Source: Micromonospora sp. HK10 | GTDB taxonomy: Bacteria > Actinomycetota > Actinomycetes > Mycobacteriales > Micromonosporaceae | Direction: 5' to 3' | DNA length: 45,932 bases | Assembly (NCBI RefSeq): GCF_000982955.1 | Contig: NZ_KQ058859.1 | Coordinates: 1-45,932, forward strand | Shown: piece after piece, positions 39,384 through 45,932 of the stretch | Layout of the letters: each line of letters starts with the position of its first letter | How positions within the stretch are numbered: position 1 is the first letter of the stretch | Program-made: the position numbers and the translations under genes | The notes under the pieces: generated by a model | Databases searched by the model: none | Told to the model about the DNA's origin: nothing | What the model saw: only the letters and a program-made list of their open reading frames with translations

Positions 39384-40733
39384 CTAGAGCGAGAGGTAGC
39401 GCTGCCGCTCGTACGGGGTGACCTCGCGGCGGTACTGCTCCCACTCGGCCCGCTTGTTGCGCAGGAAGAAGTCGAAGACGTGCTCGCCGAGCACCTCGGC
39501 GACCAGCTCCGAACCGGCCATCACGTCAATCGCCTCGGACAGGTTCTCCGGCAGCGCCTCGTACCCCATGGCGCGCCGCTCGGCGCTGCTCAGCGACCAG
39601 ACGTCGTCCTCGGCGCCCGGGGGCAGCTCGTACCCCTCCTCGATGCCCTTGAGGCCGGCGCCGAGCATGACCGCGAAGGCCAGGTACGGGTTGGTCGCCG
39701 AGTCCAGCGAGCGGACCTCGACCCGGGCCGAGTTCGGCTTGCCGTACGCCGGCACCCGGACCAGCGCGGACCGGTTCAGGTGACCCCAGCAGACGTACGC
39801 CGGGCTCTCGGTGATCCGGTCCGGCAGCGCCTGCGGGAAGAGCCGCTTGTACGAGTTGACCCACTGGTTGGTGACGGCGGTGTACTCGCGGGCGTGGGTG
39901 AGCAGGCCGGCGATGAACGACTTGGCCACCTTGGAGAGCTTCATCGGGTCGCCGCCGTCGTGGAACGCGTTGCGCTCCCCCTCGAACAACGACAGGTGGG
40001 TGTGCATGCCGCTGCCCGGCTGGTCGGTGAAGGGCTTCGGCATGAAGCTGGCCTGCACCCCGGTGGAGAGCGCCACCTCCTTCACCACGTGCCGGAAGGT
40101 CATGATGTTGTCGGCGGTGGTCAGGGCGTCGGCGTAGCGCAGGTCGATCTCCTGCTGGCCGGGGGCCACCTCGTGGTGGCTGTACTCCACCGAGATGCCG
40201 ATCCGCTCCAGCGCCAGCACCGCCTGGCGGCGGAAGTCCCGGGCCACCGCGTGGGTGGTGTGCTCGAAGTAGCCGCCGGTGTCCACCGGGGTCGGCGGCG
40301 AGCCGTCCTGGGGGCCGTTCTCCAGCAGGAAGAACTCGATCTCCGGGTGGGTGTAGAAGGTGAAGCCCTTCTCGGCCGCCTTGGACAGCGCCCGGCGCAG
40401 CACGTGCCGCGGGTCGGCCCAGGACGGGCTGCCGTCGGGGAGCAGGATGTCGCAGAACATCCGGGCGCTCTCGCCGCTCACCCCGCCCTCGAACGGGAAG
40501 ACCTGGAAGGTGGTCGGGTCCGGCATGGCGACCATGTCCGACTCGAAGACCCGGGCGAAGCCCTCGATCGCCGAGCCGTCGAAACCGATGCCCTCCTCGA
40601 AGGCCGCCTCCAGCTCCGCGGGGGCCACCGACACGCTCTTGAGGGTGCCGAGCACGTCGGTGAACCACAGCCGGACGAACCGGATGTCCCGCTCTTCCAG
40701 CGTACGGAGGACGAACTCCTGCTGACGGTCCAC
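39384..40733 (-). CDS. glnA: Glutamine synthetase family protein (GlnA2 type)
   Basis: A 449-aa GS-fold enzyme paralogous to the glnA at 25291. It starts DRQQEFVLRTLEERDIRFVRLWFTDVLG and has the substrate and metal motifs GIGFDGSAIEGFARV, HPEIEFFLLE, YSHHEVAPGQQEIDLRYADAL, SGMHTHLSLFEG and NQWVNSYKRLFPQALP. Where adenylylated GS has LYDLPPEE this protein has DVWSLSSAERR, with no Tyr, so GlnE should not regulate it. The S. coelicolor homologue GlnA2 was shown to glutamylate polyamines, so classical GS activity is not certain. GTG 40733 is preceded by GAGGGG; longer starts (40739, 40763) exist. It is near panB, as in mycobacteria. Confidence 0.94.
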   Translation of the reverse strand: MDRQQEFVLRTLEERDIRFVRLWFTDVLGTLKSVSVAPAELEAAFEEGIGFDGSAIEGFARVFESDMVAMPDPTTFQVFPFEGGVSGESARMFCDILLPDGSPSWADPRHVLRRALSKAAEKGFTFYTHPEIEFFLLENGPQDGSPPTPVDTGGYFEHTTHAVARDFRRQAVLALERIGISVEYSHHEVAPGQQEIDLRYADALTTADNIMTFRHVVKEVALSTGVQASFMPKPFTDQPGSGMHTHLSLFEGERNAFHDGGDPMKLSKVAKSFIAGLLTHAREYTAVTNQWVNSYKRLFPQALPDRITESPAYVCWGHLNRSALVRVPAYGKPNSARVEVRSLDSATNPYLAFAVMLGAGLKGIEEGYELPPGAEDDVWSLSSAERRAMGYEALPENLSEAIDVMAGSELVAEVLGEHVFDFFLRNKRAEWEQYRREVTPYERQRYLSL

Positions 40734-40807
40734 TTCCACCCCTCGTGACACGTACGTCCGCACCGGTCGGGCCGGTCCGGCCTGACCGCCCAGTCTCCAC
40801 CGGCCTC

Positions 40808-40823
40808 GTTACGCCGACGTTAC
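40808..40823. promoter_or_regulatory. GTTAC-n6-GTTAC GlnR/PhoP-like direct repeat
   Basis: GTTAC occurs at 40808 and 40819 with a 6-nt spacer, on the glnA2 strand GTAAC-n6-GTAAC. It is 75-90 bp before the glnA2 start, in the divergent gap to nadE, and resembles gTnAc-n6-GaAAc with one mismatch. Confidence 0.45.
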
Positions 40824-40951
40824 GCCCCCACCCCGCGTACCGTCCTGCCGTGTCCCGCCCGCAGGGACGCCGCCCCGGACGGCCGGTCCGGACCGCGCCA
40901 CCGTGGCCGGCGTCTCCCGCGTCCGGCCCGGTTCGACCCGTCCCGCTGGGG

Positions 40952-40957
40952 CAAGAT
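40952..40957 (+). promoter_or_regulatory. -10-like CAAGAT of nadE, leaderless start
   Basis: CAAGAT lies 6 nt before ATG 40964, without a ribosome-binding site. Confidence 0.4.
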
Positions 40958-40963
40958 GAGGGC

Positions 40964-42727
40964 ATGCCCACCCTGCGTCTCGCCCTGTGCCAGGTCAATC
41001 CCACCGTCGGCGACGTCGCCGGCAACGCCGACCTGGTCCGTGCCTGGGCGCGCAAGGCCGCCGACGCCGGCGCCCAGCTCGCCCTCTTCCCAGAGTTGAT
41101 GCTGACCGGGTACCCGGTCGAGGACCTGGTCTTCCGCCGTTCCTTCGTCGCCGCGTCCCGGGCCGCGCTGGAGCGGCTCGCCGCCGACCTCGCCGCCGAC
41201 GGGGTCGGTGACCTGCCGGTGCTGGTGGGCTACCTCGACGCGGACGGGCCGCCGCAGGTCAGCTCGGACGCGCAGCCGGGCCACGGGGCGCGCAACGCGG
41301 CCGCGGTGCTGCACGGCGGCCGGATCGCCGCCACCTACTTCAAGCACCACCTGCCCAACTACGGCGTCTTCGACGAGGACCGCTACTTCGTGCCCGGGGA
41401 CACCCTCACCGTGGTGCGGGTCGGCGGGGTGGACGTGGCGCTGACCATCTGCGAGGACCTGTGGCAGGCCGGGGGCCCGTTCGCGGTGGCCCGGCAGGCC
41501 GGCGTGGGGCTGGTGCTCAGCATCAACGGCTCGCCGTACGAGCTGAACAAGGACGACGTCCGGCTGCCGCTGGTCCGCCGCCGGGCCGCAGAGGCCGGCG
41601 CCGCCGTCGCGTACGTGAACATGGTCGGCGGCCAGGACGAGCTGGTCTTCGACGGCGACTCGATGGTCGTCGACGCGGGCGGCACGCTGCTCGCCCGGGC
41701 GCCGCAGTTCGTCGAGCACCTGCTGCTCCACGACCTCGAGCTGCCGCCGGCGAAGGAGCCGGTCGACGGGGAGCAGGAGCTGGCGGACGGGATGCGGGTG
41801 GTCCGGGCCAAGGTCAGCGACATCCTGCCGCCGGCCGCCACCGACAACGTCGCCGTGGGCGGCATCATCGAGCCCGTCGCCGACGAGGCCGAGGTGTGGC
41901 ACGCGCTCGTGCTGGGTCTGCGCGACTACGTCAACAAGAACCGCTTCCCGTCGGTGGTGCTCGGCCTCTCCGGCGGCATCGACTCGGCGGTGTGCGCGGC
42001 CCTCGCGGTCGACGCGCTCGGCGCGGACCGGGTGGTCGGCGTCTCGCTGCCCAGCCAGCATTCCTCCGAGCACTCCCGGGCGGACGCCGAGGAGCTGGCC
42101 AAGCGGACCGGCCTGGACTACCGGATCGAGCCGATCCAGCCGATGGTGGACGCCTTCCTGGCCAACCTGTCGCTGTCCGGGGTGACCGTGGAGAACCTCC
42201 AGGCCCGGGTGCGCGGGGTGATCCTCATGGCGCTGTCGAACCAGGAGGGCCACCTGGTCCTCACCACCGGCAACAAGAGCGAGCTGGCGGTGGGCTACTC
42301 CACCCTCTACGGCGACTCGGTGGGCGGCTACAACCCGGTCAAGGACGTCTGGAAGACGCTGATCTGGCGGCTGGCCAAGTGGCGCAACGCCGAGGCGGAG
42401 CGGCGCGGCGAAACCCCGCCGATCCCGGAGAACTCCATCGGCAAGCCCCCGTCGGCCGAGCTGAGCCCCGGCCAGCTCGACAGTGACAGCCTGCCCGAGT
42501 ACGACGTGCTCGACCCGATCCTGATCGGCTATGTGGACGGCGACCTGGGCCGGGACGGGCTGGTCGAGTCCGGCCACGACCCGGCGATCGTGGACCGGGT
42601 GCTGCGGATGGTGGATACCGCCGAGTACAAGCGGCGGCAGTCCGCGCCGGGCACGAAGATCTCCATCAAGGCGTTCGGCCGGGACCGCCGGCTGCCGATC
42701 ACCAACCGCTGGCGCGAGGACGGCTGA
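40964..42727 (+). CDS. nadE: Glutamine-dependent NAD+ synthetase
   Basis: A 587-aa two-domain enzyme. The N-terminal nitrilase-type glutaminase has the catalytic triad Glu in LFPELMLTGYPVEDL, Lys in YFKHHLPNYGVFDE and Cys in ALTICEDLW; the C-terminal synthetase has the PP-loop GLSGGIDSAVCAAL, then TTGNKSELAVGYSTLYGDSVGG and the ending IKAFGRDRRLPITNRW. It makes NAD+ from deamido-NAD+ using ammonia channelled from glutamine. The frame is open upstream from 40745, but ATG 40964 starts at the nitrilase beta-strand (TLRLALCQVNPTVGD). It is divergent from glnA2. The window therefore encodes both known NadE architectures; compare 15432. Confidence 0.96.
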   Translation: MPTLRLALCQVNPTVGDVAGNADLVRAWARKAADAGAQLALFPELMLTGYPVEDLVFRRSFVAASRAALERLAADLAADGVGDLPVLVGYLDADGPPQVSSDAQPGHGARNAAAVLHGGRIAATYFKHHLPNYGVFDEDRYFVPGDTLTVVRVGGVDVALTICEDLWQAGGPFAVARQAGVGLVLSINGSPYELNKDDVRLPLVRRRAAEAGAAVAYVNMVGGQDELVFDGDSMVVDAGGTLLARAPQFVEHLLLHDLELPPAKEPVDGEQELADGMRVVRAKVSDILPPAATDNVAVGGIIEPVADEAEVWHALVLGLRDYVNKNRFPSVVLGLSGGIDSAVCAALAVDALGADRVVGVSLPSQHSSEHSRADAEELAKRTGLDYRIEPIQPMVDAFLANLSLSGVTVENLQARVRGVILMALSNQEGHLVLTTGNKSELAVGYSTLYGDSVGGYNPVKDVWKTLIWRLAKWRNAEAERRGETPPIPENSIGKPPSAELSPGQLDSDSLPEYDVLDPILIGYVDGDLGRDGLVESGHDPAIVDRVLRMVDTAEYKRRQSAPGTKISIKAFGRDRRLPITNRWREDG

Positions 42728-42859
42728 CCACCCGGCGGCGGCCGTCGGCCGGCCGCGAGTGAAATCCTCCACTCCGCCCTGCCGCCGCCCGCTCGTCCGG
42801 TGCGACGATCGCGGCGGAACCCGGGGACCGCGAAGGCGGCCTCGAGGAAGGAGAGAGTC

Positions 42860-43705
42860 ATGGTGGAGTCCACCCCGGCCGAGGTGACCGCCCTCTACGG
42901 CGGGCCGGCCACCCGGCGGGTCCGTACCCGCGACCTGATCGCCGCCAAGGAGCGCGGCGAGCGGTGGCCGATGCTGACCTCGTACGACCAGTACACCGCC
43001 GCGATCTTCGACCAGGCGGGCATCCCGGTGCTGCTGGTCGGCGACTCGGCGGCGAACAACGTGTTCGGCTACGAGACCACCCTGCCGGTGACCGCCGAGG
43101 AGCTGCTGCCGCTGGTGCGCGCCGTGGTGCGGGCGACGAAGCACTCGCTCGTCGTCGGCGACCTGCCCTTCGGCTCGTACGAGGAAGGGCCCGCGCAGGC
43201 GCTGCGCACCGCGGTCCGGTTCATGAAGGAGGGCGGCTGCCACGCGGTGAAGCTGGAGGGCGGCCGGCGCTGCGCCGCCCAGATCGAGGCGATCGTCGGG
43301 GCGGGCATTCCGGTGATGGCGCACATCGGCTTCACCCCGCAGAGCGAGCACACCCTGGGCGGCTACCGGGTGCAGGGCCGCGGCGACACCGCCGAGGAGG
43401 TGCTCGCCGACGCCCGGGCCGTGGCCGAGGCGGGCGCGTTCGCGGTGGTGCTGGAGATGGTGCCCGGTGAGGTGGCCAAGCGGATCACCGCCGAGCTGGC
43501 CATCCCCACCGTCGGCATCGGTGCCGGCCCGGACACCGACGCCCAGGTGCTGGTCTGGCAGGACCTGGCCGGCCTGCGCACCGGGAAGGCGCCGCGCTTC
43601 GTGAAGCGTTACGCGGACCTGGCCGGGGCGCTGACCGACGCCACCCGCCGGTTCGCCGACGAGGTGCGCGGCGGCGAGTTCCCCGCCGCCGAGCACACCT
43701 TCTGA
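42860..43705 (+). CDS. panB: 3-methyl-2-oxobutanoate hydroxymethyltransferase
   Basis: A 281-aa enzyme making ketopantoate from 2-oxoisovalerate and methylene-tetrahydrofolate, the first step of pantothenate and CoA synthesis. Metal-binding Asp residues are in LLVGDSAANNVFGY and VVGDLPFGSY; other conserved parts are CHAVKLEGG, PVMAHIGFTPQSEHTLGGYRVQGR, VLEMVPGEVAKRIT and PTVGIGAGPDTDAQVLVWQDL. GGAAGGAGAGAG precedes ATG 42860. It lies 132 bp after nadE and is followed by a strong hairpin. Its neighbourhood to glnA2 is the mycobacterial arrangement. Confidence 0.96.
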   Translation: MVESTPAEVTALYGGPATRRVRTRDLIAAKERGERWPMLTSYDQYTAAIFDQAGIPVLLVGDSAANNVFGYETTLPVTAEELLPLVRAVVRATKHSLVVGDLPFGSYEEGPAQALRTAVRFMKEGGCHAVKLEGGRRCAAQIEAIVGAGIPVMAHIGFTPQSEHTLGGYRVQGRGDTAEEVLADARAVAEAGAFAVVLEMVPGEVAKRITAELAIPTVGIGAGPDTDAQVLVWQDLAGLRTGKAPRFVKRYADLAGALTDATRRFADEVRGGEFPAAEHTF

Positions 43706-43712
43706 GGTACGC

Positions 43713-43743
43713 CGGGCGGCGCGGCCACGCCCCGCGCCGCCCG
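43713..43743 (+). terminator. Terminator of panB
   Basis: A 12-bp perfect stem, CGGGCGGCGCGG (43713-43724) with its complement at 43732-43743, around a 7-nt loop, 7 bp past the panB stop. Confidence 0.8.
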
Positions 43744-43753
43744 CGGCTTCCGG

Positions 43754-43759
43754 TACGGT
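43754..43759 (+). promoter_or_regulatory. -10 hexamer TACGGT, leaderless start
   Basis: TACGGT lies 6 nt before ATG 43766, immediately after the panB terminator. Confidence 0.55.
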
Positions 43760-43765
43760 GCGTTG

Positions 43766-44407
43766 ATGATCTTCAGAACGGGGCAGGTCATCACCCGCCG
43801 TTACCTGCGCGATGGCCGGTGCTCCTGGCTGCAACCCATGCTGGTGGTCGCCGACGACGCGGACGGCCTGCTGCTCTGGCACCCGGTCGGCAGCGACTAC
43901 GCCCGGCTGGTCGACGCCGACGGCAACACCCTGCACGAGCTTCCCGTCGACCGGATGCGCGACGCGAAGCTGGCCGTCCAGGCCTGGACGGGCTACGACA
44001 TCCTCGTGCTCATGCCGCCCGCCGCGGCGTACTCGGTGTGGTGGTTCTTCCGGGACGGCGCCTTCGCCGGCTGGTACGTCAACCTCGAGGACCCGTACGC
44101 CCGGCGGCCCGACGGCGTCGACACCGTCGACCACGTCCTCGACATCGTCGTGACGCCGCAGCGGCGGTGGGAGTGGAAGGACACCGGCGAGTTTACCGAG
44201 CGGATCGGGCACCTGGCCTACTTCGACCGGGCGGCCGCCGACGCCGTCCGCGCGGAGGGCGAGCGGCTGGTCGCGCTCGTGGAGGCCGGCGAGTTCCCGT
44301 TCGACGGCACGCACACCGGCTTCCGGCCGGATCCGGGCTGGCCGCCGATGCTGCGCCTCACCCCGGACCTGCTCCGGGCCGCCCAGGCTCCGCGTGCGGG
44401 CGGCTGA
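43766..44407 (+). CDS. DUF402 family protein (nucleotide phosphatase-like)
   Basis: A 213-aa protein beginning MIFRTGQVITRRYLRDGRCSWLQPMLVV. The core matches DUF402 (RNase E/G-associated, FomD/Ntdp-like): LLLWHPVGSDY, YSVWWFFRDGAFAGWYVNLEDPYARRPDGVDTVDHVLDIVVTP and YFDRAAADAVRAEGERL. Some members hydrolyse nucleoside tri- and diphosphates or ADP, with Asp/Glu residues binding Mg2+ or Mn2+ (here NLED, DTVDHVLD and EWKD). A TTG three bases upstream of the ATG is also in frame; ATG fits the -10 spacing. It ends 3 bp before the stop of the convergent npdG. Confidence 0.86.
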   Translation: MIFRTGQVITRRYLRDGRCSWLQPMLVVADDADGLLLWHPVGSDYARLVDADGNTLHELPVDRMRDAKLAVQAWTGYDILVLMPPAAAYSVWWFFRDGAFAGWYVNLEDPYARRPDGVDTVDHVLDIVVTPQRRWEWKDTGEFTERIGHLAYFDRAAADAVRAEGERLVALVEAGEFPFDGTHTGFRPDPGWPPMLRLTPDLLRAAQAPRAGG

Positions 44408-44410
44408 CCG

Positions 44411-45109
44411 TCAGAGGTCGGTGACCCGGATCCCGGCGTGCGCCTTGTACCGCTTGTTGATCGCGATCAGGTTGGCGGTGAACGCCTCGATCTGGTGCGC
44501 GTTGCGCAGCCGGCCGGCGTAGATGCCCCGCATACCGGGGATCCGGGCGGCCAGCGCGGCGACCACGCCGACCAGCTCCCGGTCCTCGGTGCAAATCAGC
44601 ACGTCCAGGTCGATCCGGTCGACCTCCGGGTCGGCCAGCAGCGGCGCGGAGACGTGGTTGAACGCGGCGCAGACCCGGGAGTCGGGCAGCAGCGCGGCGG
44701 CCTGCTGGACGGCGCTGCCCTCCGGCACGGCCAGCGCGTACGGCCCCTGCTTGTCAAAGCCGAGCGGGTTCACGCAGTCGATGACGATCTTGCCGGCGAG
44801 CGGGGCGGCCAGGGCGGCGACGGTGGCGGCGTGCCCGTCCCACGGCACCGCGACGATCACCACGTCGCTGCGGCGCGCGACCTCGTCGTTGTCCGCGCCG
44901 GTCACCTGGGCGCCGGCCGGCACGCCCGGCAGTGCGGCGATCTCCGCGGCGGCCTGGGCCGCCCGGTCGGCGGCGCGGGAACCGATCAGCACGGCCTGTC
45001 CGGCCCGGGCGAACCGGTAGGCGAGTCCCCGCCCCTGATCCCCGGTGCCACCGATGATGCCGACGGTGAGCCCGGAGACGTCGGGCAGGGTGGTCGCGTC
45101 GTAAGCCAT
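44411..45109 (-). CDS. npdG: NADPH-dependent F420 reductase
   Basis: A 232-aa Rossmann-fold enzyme that transfers hydride between NADP(H) and coenzyme F420. It has the N-terminal LTVGIIGGTGDQGRGLAYRFA with the Fno/NpdG motif GGTGDQG, IGSRAADRA for NADP phosphate binding, VIVAVPWDGHAAT, VIDCVNPLGFDKQGPYAL, VCAAFNHVSAPLL and RNAHQIEAFTANLIAINKRYKAHAGIRVTDL at the end. ATG 45109 has GAGGATGG just upstream (either an SD-like element or a -10 GAGGAT 6 nt away). It can supply F420H2 to enzymes such as the LLM oxidoreductase at 7099. Confidence 0.93.
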   Translation of the reverse strand: MAYDATTLPDVSGLTVGIIGGTGDQGRGLAYRFARAGQAVLIGSRAADRAAQAAAEIAALPGVPAGAQVTGADNDEVARRSDVVIVAVPWDGHAATVAALAAPLAGKIVIDCVNPLGFDKQGPYALAVPEGSAVQQAAALLPDSRVCAAFNHVSAPLLADPEVDRIDLDVLICTEDRELVGVVAALAARIPGMRGIYAGRLRNAHQIEAFTANLIAINKRYKAHAGIRVTDL

Positions 45110-45685
45110 GCGGCCATCCTCGCAAAGGTCATCGTTCGGTGGGACGGCCGGGCGCTGTGACAATCCCCGCTGCCGGCTCCGCTCGTCGGCCCCCGGGATC
45201 TCGCCGCCACCCCCCGTGGGCGACCGCCGCTCGCCCGCCCCGATCGGGAACTCGCCACCATCCAGACGACGGCGTCCCGGCGCGAGCCTGGCGTTCGACG
45301 CGAGGGCCCGCATCGCCCGGCGGCCGCTACCGACTTGATGACCAGGCGACGGCGTCCCGGCGCGAGCCTGGCGTTCGACGCGAGGGCCGGCATCGCCCGG
45401 CGGCCGCTACCGACTTGATGACGTGAATGACTCAGCCGGCCGGGATCGCTGCGACCAGGTGATCCACCTACGACATCACATCGGTAGGCGGTGACCAGGA
45501 GGCGGCCGGCCTGAGGTGCCGGCGGGTCTTGACCAACACCCGACGGTGCCGCCGAGGACCCGCCCCGGTAGCTCAGCGGGCCGTCAGGATGGCGATGAGC
45601 CAGTCCGCCCGGTCTGCTCCGCGCCGGAGCGGCATTCCCGACAGCGGTCGCCAGGACTCCGCACCGGAGCGGCCGGCGATGCCGG
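45110..45685. other. Gene-poor interval with a tandem duplication
   Basis: No coding region is supported in these 576 bases. They hold an exact-looking 80-bp tandem duplication (45267-45423), an imperfect inverted repeat near 45458-45500 (GGTGATCCACCTACG ... CGGTAGGCGGTGACC) and a 19-bp tRNA-like sequence at 45562-45580. Confidence 0.6.
45267..45423. repeat. 80-bp tandem duplication
   Basis: CGACGGCGTCCCGGCGCGAG begins copies at 45267 and 45347. Over about 77 aligned bases I see one mismatch (GGGCCCGC versus GGGCCGGC). Each copy ends TACCGACTTGATGAC. Confidence 0.93.
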
Positions 45686-45932
45686 TCAGGCGCGTTCGAA
45701 GAGAACCTTGCGCTCGGCGGGGTCGGCGGTGACCAGGCGGACCGTCACCCGCTCACCGAGCGGCAGCTCGCCCAGGCACCGGGCCCGGACCGGCGGTTCG
45801 TCCAGCGCGACGGTGCCGCCGGGCGGGCGGCCGGGCCGGCCGCCACCGTTGGCACCACGATCCGCCCCGGCGTTCCCGGATGACCGCCGCGGGTCGACGC
45901 CGGTGGCCTCGGGCGGGCGGGGCGGCTCGGCG
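45686..45932 (-). CDS. C-terminus of an RNB-family exoribonuclease (RNase II/R type), partial
   Basis: The reverse-strand frame ending with TGA at 45688-45686 is open to the window edge and gives 81 residues with no start. The last 42 (VALDEPPVRARCLGELPLGE, then RVTVRLVTADPAERKVLFERA) match the S1-like end of RNB exoribonucleases, where LxxPAVRARC...LPLGERV.VRLVEAD is typical. The preceding part (EPPRPPEATGVDPRRSSGNA..., Gly/Arg-rich) is a disordered insert. These enzymes degrade RNA 3' to 5'. The call rests on a short region. Confidence 0.6.
   Translation of the reverse strand, partial: AEPPRPPEATGVDPRRSSGNAGADRGANGGGRPGRPPGGTVALDEPPVRARCLGELPLGERVTVRLVTADPAERKVLFERA

Noticed and set aside
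42728..42859. Terminator between nadE and panB (GGCGGCCG ... CGGCCGGCC)
   Set aside because: Several weak overlapping GGCC pairings are possible but none gives a convincing single stem.
40820..44314. 1164-codon reverse frame across nadE, panB and DUF402
   Set aside because: Opposite three clear conserved genes; composition is that of an antisense GC frame.
45562..45580. GCCCCGGTAGCTCAGCGGG resembles the 5' end and D-arm of a tRNA
   Set aside because: No anticodon stem, T-arm (GGTTCGAAT) or acceptor complement follows at tRNA distance. At most a tRNA fragment or chance match.

Overview
The window is chromosomal DNA of a very GC-rich actinomycete. Codon third positions are almost all G or C, GTG starts are common, and there are F420 enzymes, a GlnR-type nitrogen operator and MptB-like mannosyltransferases. 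The gene content points to Micromonosporaceae (Micromonospora-like), a genus-level inference from style. No rRNA gene, complete tRNA gene, CRISPR array, prophage or transposase was seen.

Layout. 1-3912: a small reverse-strand gene, then lpdA and a two-lipoyl-domain E2 (sucB/dlaT type), closed by a strong terminator. 4026-10888: membrane and redox genes (LtrA-like, hemerythrin-like, two aldo/keto reductases, an F420/LLM oxidoreductase, a MerR regulator with a clear operator) and a TIGR01777 epimerase. 10916-17046: secreted PHB-depolymerase-family esterase, GT-C-like membrane protein, lipB, VOC protein, ammonia-type nadE and a secreted AA10 LPMO behind a CebR-like box. 17109-18710: a short archaeal-type AspRS behind a T-box leader whose apparent specifier is GAC (Asp). 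18836-26782: lipA, a large LuxR-family ATPase regulator, DUF4191, RDD protein and glnA with a four-half-site GlnR box. 26898-35514 (reverse strand): two MptB-like mannosyltransferases, a membrane protein, glnE and a class I glutamine amidotransferase. 35591-45932: LD-carboxypeptidase, virginiamycin B lyase, small secreted protein, VOC, WYL regulator, a second glutamine synthetase, glutamine-type nadE, panB, DUF402, F420 reductase npdG, and the 3' end of a probable RNB exoribonuclease.

How the genes fit together. Lipoate synthesis (lipB, lipA) lies beside lipoate-using E2/E3 genes. Nitrogen assimilation is represented by glnA, its adenylyltransferase glnE, and a second GS lacking the adenylylation Tyr. 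The order E2 / TIGR01777 / lipB / lipA / DUF4191 / RDD / glnA / glnE / glnA2 / panB matches, from memory, Mycobacterium tuberculosis Rv2215-Rv2225. The window therefore looks like an ancestral backbone with lineage-specific genes between its members.

Most unusual points: the Asp T-box before an archaeal-type AspRS; a composite repeat/palindrome at 8085-8335; a second palindromic element at 26824-26901 that contains a stop codon; an 11-bp-phased GlnR/PhoP-like array before the esterase; a CebR-like box at the predicted LPMO start site; and -10-like hexamers 6-8 nt before 16 start codons, suggesting widespread leaderless transcription.
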